Positions 10,390 through 20,225 of a DNA stretch of 64,000 nucleotides are shown here, piece by piece (the stretch's first letter is position 1; each line of letters begins with the position of its first letter). The notes under the pieces were generated by a model. The model made no database searches and was not told the DNA's origin. It was given only the letters and a program-made list of their open reading frames with translations. Origin of the DNA: Monoplex corrugatus (taxonomy: Eukaryota > Mollusca > Gastropoda > Littorinimorpha > Ranellidae). The stretch is taken from the NCBI GenBank assembly GCA_030674185.1, contig JAPXFY010000213.1, positions 1 through 64,000 on the forward strand, given 5' to 3'. The position numbers and the translations under genes are program-made.

Positions 10390-10870
10390 AGAGACGTTGG
10401 GAAAACCCAAATCTATGTTCCCTCACTACCCTCCCTCTGCCTCCGCCCTCTGATTTTTTCGCTTTACGCCTAAGCCCCTTTACTATGGTCCACGAGCCTT
10501 CTCTTTTTCTGGTCACTCTCGGGGAAAAAACTTCCTTTTCCACCCGCCCGAAAACCTACTTTTGTCTCCTTCAAGTCCGCTCTCAAAACTCACCTTTTTT
10601 CTGCAAAAAATCCTGACCTCACTCAACCCGCTCTGCAGCCTTCTCCACTCGGGTGGGAATCACATTTAAATATTTTGTGTATAATATGCTCTCTATAATT
10701 TTCCATTGCTTTTCCCCTTTTCCCCCATTTTTAGCCTGTGCGTGTGTGTGTGTGTTGCGGGGGGCGCGTGGTGGTGTGCATGCGGGCGTGTGTGTATGTC
10801 CAGCGCTTAGTTTTGATTTCTATCAAGATTTTGCGCTCATAAAATTGAAATTTTATCAATTATTATAACC
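10390..10870 (+). mobile_element. LINE element A, copy 2, 3' end (CR1/L2-like), plus strand
   Basis: The best copy of the element A end. Around 10,488-10,615 one frame encodes H-E-P-S-L-F-L-V-T-L, and after frame breaks a K-L-P-x-S-T-R-P-K and S-Q-N-S-P-F-F segment, equivalent to the L-P-L-S-x-R ... L-K-T-H-L-F terminus of CR1/L2-type LINEs. The 3' UTR has ATCACATT-TAAAT (10,660-10,674), CTCTATAATTTTCC, GT repeats (10,739-10,795) and the hairpin tail CAGCGCTTAGTTTTGATTTC...TTTTGCGCT at 10,801-10,836 with A/T-rich sequence after it. Start truncated. Confidence 0.8.
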
Positions 10871-11274
10871 CACATTTTTTATTACGTTGCAACTAAAAAA
10901 AAGGAAATTTGAAAGAATAAAAAAGTGGTTTTTGTGCCGGGCCCACTTTACAGAATTATTTGAGTCCTTTTGGGGTTCGTTCCCTGTTTTTTTTTATTGT
11001 AAATCTAAGGCTAAATGGACAGAAAAAAAACCCCTTTTGTGGAATACGGGATTTTTTCACAAAAGTACACAGTACAACTGACCTCTCAACCCAAAAAAAG
11101 GAATAAAAAAAAAAAAAAACTGGGCTCCACAACCCCCCAACGCATTGGCGCTGAACGTCGGTGAATTAGAGCTGAATAACAAAATAATGAACAAAATATC
11201 TTGAGTCATTTCAAAAAAAAACCAACGAAAAACCCCTTGTGCATGCATTTCCACGTAAATGTAGTGACGGTATT
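10871..11274. other. unclassified sequence
   Basis: About 400 bases of A/T-rich, non-tandem sequence with poly-A at 11,105-11,119. The frames of 60-65 codons are not recognised. Confidence 0.45.
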
Positions 11275-11455
11275 GTCATGTGTGTTTGTCTTGGTGTGTG
11301 TGTGTGTGTTTGGTGTGTGTGTGGTGTGTGTGTGTTGGTGTTTGTACGTGGGGTTGTTTTGGTTTGTGTGTTGGGTGTGGTTGTTGTGTGTTGTGTGTGT
11401 GTGTGTTGTGTGGTTGTGTTTTGTGTGTGGGGTGGTTGTTGGTGTCCCCCCTCAA
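11275..11455. repeat. GT-rich microsatellite
   Basis: Irregular GTGTGTTTG / TGTGGTTG repeat on the plus strand. Val/Cys frames are composition artefacts. Confidence 0.9.
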
Positions 11456-11571
11456 GCATCATGGGGTCACATATTAAGTGAGGACATGTGAGAAATGTCT
11501 GTACAAGTGCTAAAGTCGGGGACTGGGTCCGCCCTGCGGGGCAACTTCCGAATCATTACTCTTGTTTTTTT

Positions 11572-12007
11572 GTTTAAAGCCCCACCCAAACTGCTGAACC
11601 ATACGGGCTATTCCCGGAAACCCAAAAGAACAAGAAAACCAATTGAAAGCGCGTTTTCAACACAACAAGACAAGACAAGCGAAAATTTTCGGCCAACCGG
11701 GCCTTTGTCAAGCGCAAATGCAGGGTCACAAACAGAAAAAAAACAACACCAAACAAGGATAAAAAAAAGGGGGACTAAAAACTTCCCTGCCGCCCGCCAG
11801 TCGATAAAAAGGGACCAAATGGAATCCCCCTTTTTCATGGGAGTATGACCGTGCGTTCGGTTTGACCGGGCCCCGGTTTGGGCCCCAAAAATTTGGCTTG
11901 TTTTGTCTTTTTTTGTTAGATACGCTTTTTACATTGGTTTTCTTTTTTCTTCGGGGCCCTTTTTTGCTTGGCACGGGCAGCGATTGTTTTGGATCGGGCT
12001 TTTAAAC
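11572..12007. mobile_element. foldback-type element: about 155-bp inverted arms, 118-bp spacer
   Basis: The left arm (about 11,572-11,728) and the right arm (about 11,846-12,007) are imperfect reverse complements. GTTTAAAGCCC pairs with GGGCTTTTAAAC, CAAGAAAACCAATTGAAAGC with the complement of GCTTTTTACATTGGTTTTC, CAAGACAAG with CTTGTTTTG, and GGTCAC near the left inner end with GACCG at the right. A related left arm plus spacer occurs at 26.98-27.18 kb. Long inverted arms around a short non-coding centre suggest a MITE or foldback element. Target-site duplications could not be identified. Confidence 0.7.
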
Positions 12008-12059
12008 CGTTTCAAACATACCTCGACTTCAAAAAAAAAAGAAAAGGAAAAAAAAAGTA

Positions 12060-12370
12060 AGTACTATTCAAGCTTTCGTGAAAAATTTAAAGGGAGAACC
12101 CTTGGCGTTACCACTCCGTCCAATTTATCGCACAGAGGACTTAAAAAACAAAAAAACCCCTGAATAAAAATTTAAAAAAAACTACAGACATCAAAAACAA
12201 TAAAAAAAACAACCCAGGTCTAAATTACCTGTAAATGTTTCCCATTTCATTTCCCAAAGGCCATTTATGTTTTCAATTCTGTCCCCAAATTATCAATCTA
12301 AAGAAAAAGTAGTAAGACTTTATAAAAACAATACAGGTGAATAACCGCAAGGCAAAAATAATGGGAAAAG
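12060..12370. repeat. Rep1 interspersed repeat, copy 3
   Basis: Has CCACTCCGTCCAATTTATCG followed by CACAGAGGACTTAAAAAA at 12,110-12,142, CCCTGAATAAAAATTTAA, and AAAAGTAGTAAGACTTTATA with ACAATACAGGTGAATAACCG at 12,306-12,348, matching copies 1 and 2 in order. It runs directly into an (ATGT)n array. Confidence 0.7.
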
Positions 12371-13205
12371 AAATGATGTATGTATGTATGTTGTTTGTAT
12401 GTATGTATGTATGTATGTTGTATGTATTTTTGTATGTATGTAGTTTGTTGTTGTGTTATGTATGTGTGTATGTGTGTATGTATGGTGAAATTTATGTATG
12501 ATGTGTGTATGTATGTATAATTGTGTAGGGTTGTAGTATGTGTGATGTGTGTTGTTGTTGTATGTGTGTATGATGTATGTATGTATGTATGTATGTAGTG
12601 TGTATGTATGTATTATGTATGTATGTATTGTTATGTTGTAGTATGTATGGTGTATGTATGTGTGTGTAGTATATATGCATGTAGTTGTATTATGTATGAT
12701 GTTGTTGTGTGGTGTATGTATGTATGTTTTTGTGTGGTTGTATGTGTGTGTATGTATGTATGTTGTATTATGTGTGTGTGTGAAAGATGTATGTAGATGT
12801 GTGTAGTATGTATGTATGTATGTTTGTTGTAGTAGTATGTTGTTGTGTATAGGGGATGTTGTATGTATGTTGTATTATGTATGTTGTATGTATGCTGTGT
12901 GTATGTATTTTTTGTGTATGTAGTATGTAGTATGTATGTGTTGTATGTATGTAGTAGTATGTAGGTATGTATGTTGTATTTTTGTTGTAGTATTATGTAG
13001 TGGTATGTAGGGTGGTATGTATGTATTATGTTTTGTATGTTGTGTGTTGTATGTGTGTATGTAGGTGATGTTGTAGTATGGTGATGTATGTGTGTATGTA
13101 TGTATGTTTTTGTTTATGTATTTGTGTAGTATGTTTATGTATGTTTTATGTGTGTGTATGTATTATGATTTGTGTTATGAGATGTAGTATGTATGTATTA
13201 ATAGA
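12371..13205. repeat. (ATGT)n tetranucleotide array
   Basis: About 830 bases of ATGTATGT with GTGT and TAGTATGT interruptions. No gene. Confidence 0.95.
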
Positions 13206-13959
13206 TCAAACCCCTTATAAAGTAATTAATTTTTTCCACACTTCTTCCCTGTTCTTTTTTTCTTTTTCCCTTTTCCATGGTTTTTTATAAAAAGTGAAAC
13301 AAAAAAAAAAAAAAGGGGGATTTTTAAAAAGGGGCCCCAAAAAAGGGGAAAAAGGGGGTTTTTTTGGGGGGGGGGGGGGGTTTTTTTCTTAAAACTTTTG
13401 TTCGCTCACAATCTTCAAAAAATTTTCGTTTGGGAAAAAGGAATATAGTTTGAAATTTCTTTTAAATCTTCTGGAAAAACCCCAGGATTCATCAGGTCTA
13501 AATTTTTTGGGTAAATCTTTGGCAATGTGAAAAAAGCGCAAGGGGTTTGCCGATTGCAAAACATACCTCTTAAAAAATTTGGATGTTGTCACCAAGGGGC
13601 CATAATTTTTTTGGTGAATGCATAGAGCCCTGGGGGTTTTGCCCTCATGGATAAAATCCCTTAAAAAAAAATAAAATAAATTTTTTTTTTAAAGGGGGTT
13701 TTTTCATTAAAAACCCCCCCTTTTTCTTTTCCAAAAAGGCTTAAAAAAATTCCTTTCTTAACAATAAAACAATACAAAACAAAAAGTAGGCACTTGCCAC
13801 AAACTTTACAAATTTAAACCATTTTAATGAAGAAATTAAACGTTTTTAAAAAAAGACATATGGGTTTTTTTTGCGCGGTTTTGCTTCTACTTTGGTTTTT
13901 TTTTGTACTTTTTTCTTCTTTTTTCCTTTTATTATCATAATTATCCCCTACTTAAACCC
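13206..13959. other. unclassified sequence with homopolymer runs
   Basis: A run of about 18 G (13,363-13,380) and poly-A/T tracts surround a more complex piece at 13,395-13,665 that has a minus-strand frame of about 68 codons with no recognised motif. No supported gene. Confidence 0.4.
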
Positions 13960-14639
13960 CTGGAAAACCAGTTCCCCTGTCAGGTAAAATTACGGGCCCT
14001 AAACCACAACCCCACCAATCCTCTCGGGAGGTTAAATCAAAAAACCCCCGGGGAAAAAATTAACCATCAAAGGGCCCAGTCTAAAGTCCCCGCGGCCACA
14101 GCTAAGGGATTAAAAACCCTGACATAAATCCGGGTGTGGGGCCCCCAAGGCGGTTGGAGGGCAAACTTTTCACTTTCCGGCAGTCCTGCGGCCGTTTTTG
14201 GCACCAAAACGTAACAGCCCTGCTTTTCCCTTTGGATCTTCAGGGGAGGGGGAGAGGGGGGGACAATTGCTTGGGCAACAGCCTTTTTCCCAATTTCATG
14301 CCCGGCTTACATCCGTCATTCATCCACAAACCCCACTTGCACCACCCCTGGAAGGCACCCCAGACTCGCTCTAACCTATGTCGGAAAACACGGGAAGAAA
14401 CAGAACCGGTGTTAACATTGCTCAATTGGTTAGGCTCGCGGGGTTTTTTGACGGTGGGGAGCCCGGCTTACGGACAGCTACCCCCGCCTAAGGGGCAGCC
14501 CCCCCAGCCAGTTAGGTGCTGTCCCGCCACGACCGGGCCTTCTTTTTTTGGTGCATAATTTTAAAAGAAAATTGCCTTTTAAATTCCGCCCAAACAAAAA
14601 GGAAAAACAAATTAAAAGAAACCCAAAAAGGCCCCACTG
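13960..14639 (+). mobile_element. probable 5' region of LINE element C copy 1
   Basis: Higher-GC sequence directly upstream of the element C endonuclease. Frames of 70-140 codons on the plus strand are Pro/Gly/Arg-rich but I do not recognise a domain. It is assigned to element C by position only. It could instead be the flanking sequence. Confidence 0.35.
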
Positions 14640-15715
14640 AAACCTTTTTTGGAATTCCGAACAAGATCCTGGGGGGCCTCCCAGACTGAAATCACGACGC
14701 CAAAAAAACCCCCGTCAAAACAGCGAACTAAAGAGGCTCAATGTGGACATTCCACCTGCAGGAAACACGGCGGGGCTGACTCAGGAAAACAAAAGGGAAA
14801 AGGAACTACCCCTTTCTTCTGGAAAGGAAAGATTCTATCCCCCAAAAAGGGCACGGATGGCTTTGCGTAAGGAACACCCTGCTGAACGATTGAACCAGGA
14901 GCGGCGGTTCAGAACGCCTTGATCTCCGCTAAACACCATGAAGGTATGTAAATTTCATCAGGTTTATGCCCCAACTCTGTCCGCCTCTCCAGCCCCAAGG
15001 ATGGTTTTTACGAAAACTTGCAGCAAATAAAGGAACACCCCCGGACAGAACAACTTGTTCCCGGGGCGACTTCAACGCCAGAGGGGGTGCAGACAAGACC
15101 TGGCCTTCCCTCGGCCCTTTGGAGTGGGGAAAAGAATGAGAATGGACAGCGACTGCTTGAGTTTTGCGCCTGCCATGAACTGTGCTCGCCAACTCCTTTT
15201 TCAAGACGAAGCCTCCACAAATCTCCTGGGGGCACCCCCGCTAAAAACATTGGCACCAACGGGATTTGATCCTGTAAGACGTGCCGCACAAAAACTTTCT
15301 CCCCCCGCTTTTATCCAGTGCAGACTGGCCCCGACCACTCTCTGGTATTTTGCAAGATCAGGCTACAACCAAAGAATTCACTGCTAAAAAAAAAAAGGGA
15401 ACCCTCGCTTTGACTCAGCAAGATGTCTCAGCCAGACTTTAAACAGTTCGAGAGGCCTTTCAGAGAAAATACGATGCTTTGCAGCCCAGAGACTCTACCA
15501 TGAGAGATGGGAAACGTCGAGCCCCATGCACCGCTTTGCTATGGCCCCCTTTTGGGGAAAGAAAAACTGTGAAGTCCCCAGACTGGTTTGAGGCCAAATC
15601 ACAGGATGATCCCATTTGGGCCAAGCGTCCCGCACTCCCCCAAGTAAAACGGTCACCCGTAGAAGAACCTGCAAACCTCGGGGGCGCCAGAAGAAAGGGT
15701 TAAAACTTAACGCCA
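14640..15715 (+). pseudogene. LINE element C, copy 1: endonuclease (EEP/AP-type) domain remnant
   Basis: Encodes the N-terminal endonuclease half of a non-LTR retrotransposon of the RTE-like kind often annotated as craniofacial development protein 2-like. In successive plus frames one reads W-K-G-K at 14,823, V-Y-A-P-T-L-S-A-S near 14,963, F-Y-E-N-L-Q-Q-I near 15,008, then three catalytic-type motifs of the exonuclease-endonuclease-phosphatase fold. These are G-D-F-N-A-R at 15,065-15,082, H-W-H-Q-R-D-L-I-L at 15,248-15,274 and D-H-S-L-V-F at 15,333-15,350. N-E-N-G-Q-R-L-L-E-F lies between the first two. This domain nicks target DNA for target-primed reverse transcription. The linker to the reverse transcriptase (Y-K-R-S-P-V, then G-A-R-R-K-G) is reached at about 15,700, where homology stops and resumes at 20.23 kb. 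Many single-base frameshifts make it non-functional as given. Confidence 0.85.
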
Positions 15716-15729
15716 GGCGCTGCGCACTC

Positions 15730-17690
15730 TGTTCCCCCCTTCCCCTTTAGTTGCTGAGCGATGCGCTGCCCTATGCTGACCCGACCATGATGCCTCCTTC
15801 CTGGGCCTGTTTATATCGGGCCTGTCAGCACCATAGCTGACATCTGGCGTTTAACTGGGGGAAATGGTTCTTTAATGCCTATTTTTTTAAAGCGCTTTGC
15901 CAAACAAGGTGTATTGTAGGCGGGATGGCCAGAACCGACTTTAAAATAACCCCAAAACGAAGTGTTTGAGGAAAAGCAGACTGCAGTGTTATTTTCAAAT
16001 ACATGCACAATCCACAAGCACGGGAGGTTTTTTCCGATTTCACAACTTTGCTTTTTTAAACCGCCGTTAAGCATTTCCTGACAGTTTCCATGCACACAGA
16101 ACAACATGCCACCAAACTCAGCTGCAAAGCGTGCCCCTTTCTTATTTAAAAGTTTCGACCTGAACGTGGGAGGAGAGGCGCGCTTTTTTAATTACTCCAC
16201 GAAGGGGGGCAAGGGGTTTGGCACACACACTTCGGGGGTGCGTGTTAAATGAGGTTAAAAGTTTTTAACACAGTAAGGAAATAGTGTACCCCAAACTGCC
16301 CATGTGGGCAATTTTCTGGGAAAACAGAAAACACATCCACCCATGAACTTTTTGTTCACTATTTATTATCATTACCCAACTTTGACGAAAAAAAAAGTCA
16401 AAACTACAAAAGTGTCTAAAGACGCAAAACAATTTCAGTGTTTTTTCCCGTCTGTTTCAACGGTCGAGCAATCCTTGTTTTCCCCCATAAAAGAAATCCT
16501 TTCATTGCAGCTTTTGTTGTTAAAAAGAACCATGGAAATCAAAATTTTTAAAAATTCTTTAGACCTGTTAAATCGCAGGAGAAACTTTAAAATAAAAAAA
16601 AAAAAAAACCCACCATAAAACCGTCACAGTCGGGGCCCTCTGCAATTTTTATTCAAAACTCACTGTTCCTGGCTTTGTTTTTGTGGTCAAAACGTGTTAC
16701 ATTAAACATTTTTTTCCTTTATTACACTCTTTTTTTCACCAGCACTAACACGCACGCCTTATCCTAGCTGACCTGGCCCTAACGTCACTGCTATACACGT
16801 AAATTCCCTTGAACAAATTGGTTTTTTAAAAAAGTGTGATTACAACTGGCTTATATATTTTTTGGTGCCCTTTGTGGTGCGTTAAAGGGGATGGCTGCAC
16901 CGGGGGGAGGGGAGACACAACTGTCATGGTTCCTTAAACACACGCCACCTTTCCTCTGCTCTGTTGACACCTCGAACTCTCACTTTCAGTTCTTTTGACG
17001 AAGGCGTGTGTCCCTTTTCTTTCCCCCCGTTCACCGTCAGTCCAAAACCCAAAGTGCGGGTTTTTTATGAACTCACATGGTGTTCCAGAATGTGTTCTTG
17101 GGGTTATTTATTTTTTTTTGGGGGGAAGTGTTTCTGAAATAAGCCATATGTCACTAATAATTTTTCTTTCCCTTGATGTCATTTTTGTTATGGTTTTGGG
17201 GTTTGAAATTTTCCTTAATGCGGTGGTACAGAAATTTCAGCCTGTAGTATTTTTTCCCAAATTATAAACAGCTTGTTTTATGGTCTATCAGCGTCATGTG
17301 TTGTGATGGGGGCGACTGAGGGCTATGTTCTAAAAGCTTGGTGAAGATATTTGTGGCAGGGTTTGCCAACAAAATAGTCCATGGTAGGTGCACGAAATTT
17401 TGTTTTCCCTCATTTTGCAATTCAAAATTTAGAGTTACGGCCCTAACAAATGCCGGGCTGTCTTTTCTACTTCTTCTTCTTCTTCTTCTTGTCCTGTAGG
17501 AGTTCGTTGTACTCCTCTTTCTCCGTCGATCAAACAAAGCTGCATCCCCCTCGCAGTCTTTTCAAAAAGGGTCATAAAAAGCAAATTCTGTCCCCAGCCT
17601 GCCCGCCCCTTTCCCTTATCGATGACCCTGCTTTTTTTTTTGCTGGTTTAAAAATTTTTCCCAAAAAGGTGACATATTTTCTATATTTTC
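15730..17690. other. unclassified part of the nested insertion
   Basis: About 2 kb with short frames (60-100 codons) on both strands. One on the minus strand (17,262-17,537) contains a smooth stretch (A-V-T-L-N-F-E-L-Q-N-E-G-K-Q-N) followed by F-V-H-L-P-W-T-I-L-L and could be a further exon of the transposase-like gene. (TTC)n lies at 17,468-17,491. No family recognised. Confidence 0.4.
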
Positions 17691-17699
17691 TCTCTATCC

Positions 17700-19330
17700 T
17701 TGCCAAAACACGCTGCTATATGTTTGTAAAGATGATGACAGTCCCCTCGGGAGTCGGGGGGTTTTTTTCGCCACCCCAAAGAAGAATTGGAGTAGGTGGG
17801 GAACCTGTGAGGGGAACATCAAACAGTGGGGTTGTATTACATTGTTAAATGACTTGGCTTTTTTCTTGTCTTACCGCCATGGTTTTCTGAACCGCCGTCT
17901 GTCACTTTTTGATGGTCTTCAGGTTTCTCTTTGAAGCCACGGGTGCCAGCCCTGTTTTCTGAAGGTTCCCCTTTTTTGATGGGGTGCCCCAAAGACGGGG
18001 TGGGGGGACTTGCACCGGACGGGCCGTAGTTTTTGTGAGAAATTCGTAGTTCCGAACAGAAAAACTCGGATTTGTTTCCTTTCCATTCTCCCTGCTGTAG
18101 ATTTGCAATCTGGCGTTTTGTACGGTCGAACAGTTTTTTCAGGTTGTTGTGGTTGTCCTTACTTTGGCCAGCTCCAGAAGAGGTGTTTTGCTTTGTTTTT
18201 TGGCTCCCACGTTGGCCACCTGTAGCATGGCTTAAAGCTGCCACCCCAGGGTCTCCCCCGATCTTCACCCAAACCGTTTCTGGGTGAATCTCATGCCGGG
18301 TCAGCAGGTTTTCTTGGTCACACTGGTCAAGAATATTTCTGAAAAAGGCGGGCAGATCACCTCCCACAAGTCCAATGGTATGCTGTTTGACTTGGACTAT
18401 CTGCTGACTCCAGTCTCATTTTTGGGTTTTAAAAATATCACTGCACATTATTTTTTTTCTGAAGAGCCTTTGGGCCTTTTACTTTCATTTTTAATGCCAA
18501 CTTCTGACAAACTGGCGTTGTTTTCTCTGCTGCTCCAGTGGGGCCAAGACCTGTTCTCCATGCCAGCCCTTGTTCGCAGTAACTGGGGTCTGAAAAATCC
18601 CCCTGTAAAATTTCTTTGTTGGTATTTTTTTTGTTGTCTTCTTCAGTTCTGCTCTTGCGGGTTTGCACTGTATGTCTGGAGGTCCTGAACACCAACGAAA
18701 CCTGGCTACCTGTCTTGCTTTTTTCTTTTTAAGTGCCAGCCGGCCACAACTGATGGCTTCCGTTTTTTTTACTATTTTTCTCATGATGATGGTGGCCTTT
18801 TGTTTTTAGGGGGGTTTTGATTTGTCGTCAACTCTGTATTTAATGGTGTAAGTGCTGTTGGGTATTGTTCTTCATCTCTGTAGAGGACCATCAGTTCACT
18901 GACTGACAAACTACAATTTTGACAATGGAGAGGTTGTGCTTTTTCAACAGTTTGCCCACTGACTTGGCTTTTTGGGGTGTTGTTTGTATGCAAGTTCTGT
19001 TGTGTTGCTTTTTTGTGCGAGGGAGGGGTTTGAAATGTCACTGAAAGATGTTTTGTGTCGCCCCGCGGGGACATGGAAGGAGTTTTCCCAAGGAGTGGAA
19101 ACTGTCAGTGGGAAAAGGTTGAGTTGTTGTCGTCGGATTCCATGTCCATATCATGGCCATTAATGAAATGCTCTTTTTTGGGGCTGTTGGGGCTTCTTTT
19201 TCTTTTGGGGCCTTCCTCCCTTTGTTTGATGCAAAAGGGAACAAACGGAACACTGGTGAACAAAAAGGCTGCATTAAAGTTAACCCACATGGGTGCCCCC
19301 TTCCCACATAAACAGACGGTTTTCAATATC
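17700..19330 (-). pseudogene. decayed transposase-like gene of a multicopy invertebrate protein family
   Basis: Reading down the minus strand from about 19,330, successive frames give a Lys/Ser-rich N-terminal part, a C-x-x-C-type C-Q-N-C-S-L-S-V-S-E-L segment near 18,920 followed by coiled-coil-like T-A-L-T-P-L-N-T-E-L-T, and a basic segment with R-F-R-W-C-S-G-P-P-D-I-Q near 18,690. The best-preserved block is D-Q-E-N-L-L-T-R-H-E with V-W-V-K-I-G-G-D (18,252-18,275). Then come Q-I-A-N-L-Q-Q-G-E-W-K-G and, in another frame, Y-E-F-L-T-K (about 18,035-18,057) with a G-P-S-G-A-S and x-L-W-x segment (about 17,985-18,010). From memory of the family, W-V-K-I-G-G-D-H-G followed by L-F-G-D-Y-E-F-L and C-L-W-C marks large multicopy proteins of molluscs, amphioxus and other invertebrates. 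A transposase role is my inference, from copy number, acidic residues and the Cys motif. Frame broken at least six times, so inactive as read. Confidence 0.6.
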
Positions 19331-19379
19331 TTTTCGATGGAACAAAAACATCTTCAATTTTTCACCCGTGCATACCTTT

Positions 19380-20220
19380 GAGCACAGATGCTGGTGAATA
19401 TGTGGATTTGTCGCACAAAAATATCTATTTCAAAAAACCACGAATTTTGTGTCACATACTGAAGAGAATGGGGCCCGGGTTTTGTTTTTTTGCTGGAACG
19501 CCACCCTATCACACAAAGACGAATCTTCATTGTGCAAAAAGCAGTGTTTTCAAAAACAACAGCCATTGTTCAATTCTACGCACAACACTTAACACTAAAA
19601 GAAAGGAAACAACAAAACTTTTCGTTCTCTCAAAAACAGTGCTTGGTACAAGACTGAATGATGTGATTTTAAAAGAGATTATAGTGAGTAATTTATCCTT
19701 AAACTTTATTAATTCAAACACCTCAACTTTTTCGCATCACATATATATTTGGAAAAACCAGTCTCCAAGTAAAACGCAAAAAAAAAAAAAAATAAAACAA
19801 AATAAACGAGAACAAAGGATGAGAAAACAAAAAAAAAAAAAAAAGTGGGGGGGGGGGGGGGGGGGGGAAAAAAACCCGGGGATCGGGGGAACAGAAGTTA
19901 AACACTAAAAACACTTTTAAAACAAAAAAAGCACAGCAGCTGAACACATAGTCACTGCAAAAAATTGTTAGTTTTCAAACTTCAGTCAATGGGACAAATT
20001 CTGATTTTAGTTTTAACCCGGGACTTAAACAAACTTTTAAATCACAAAAAAATCAAAAATCCCGAAATTTAGGTTCCGTGTCTACAGACTGGAGAAGGGG
20101 TAAAAAGATCAATTTTAATCAGACAAAGAAGGGGTTCATCCGCACTACTGCCCCTACCCCTCTCGACCCCCCCTCCCCCCCTTCCCCACTCTGAATGCCC
20201 CGGGGGTTTGAAAAAAAAAA
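19380..20220. other. unclassified right part of the nested insertion
   Basis: Contains an A/T-rich stretch, poly-A runs and a G run of about 20 (19,847-19,867). A plus-strand frame from 19,378 of about 175 codons has no family match I can support and ends in Lys/Gly homopolymers. Confidence 0.45.
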
Positions 20221-20225
20221 CCTAC

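Larger units (their letters stand above)
15720..20225 (-). mobile_element. 4.5-kb insertion nested inside element C, with transposase-like gene
   Basis: The element C ORF is recognisable up to about 15,715 and resumes in the same orientation at about 20,222 (I-Q-x-A-A-V-S-type residues, then D-G-I-K-K-A-L-G-P-T-Q at 20,353-20,385). The 4.5 kb between them is foreign to the LINE. It holds a decayed gene on the opposite strand (17.7-19.33 kb) and otherwise unclassified sequence. I looked for terminal inverted repeats near both edges and saw none that convince, and the junctions may be off by tens of bases. A DNA transposon inserted into the LINE is the simplest reading. Confidence 0.6.

Noticed and set aside
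19378..19908. 176-codon plus-strand frame in the nested insertion
   Set aside because: I considered a capsid-like or transposon protein from its first residues, but no further motif supports it and the end is Lys/Gly homopolymer.
15720..20225. Terminal inverted repeats of the nested insertion
   Set aside because: I compared about 150 bases at both edges by eye. Only C/T- or G/A-rich low-complexity similarity was seen, so no TIR is claimed.
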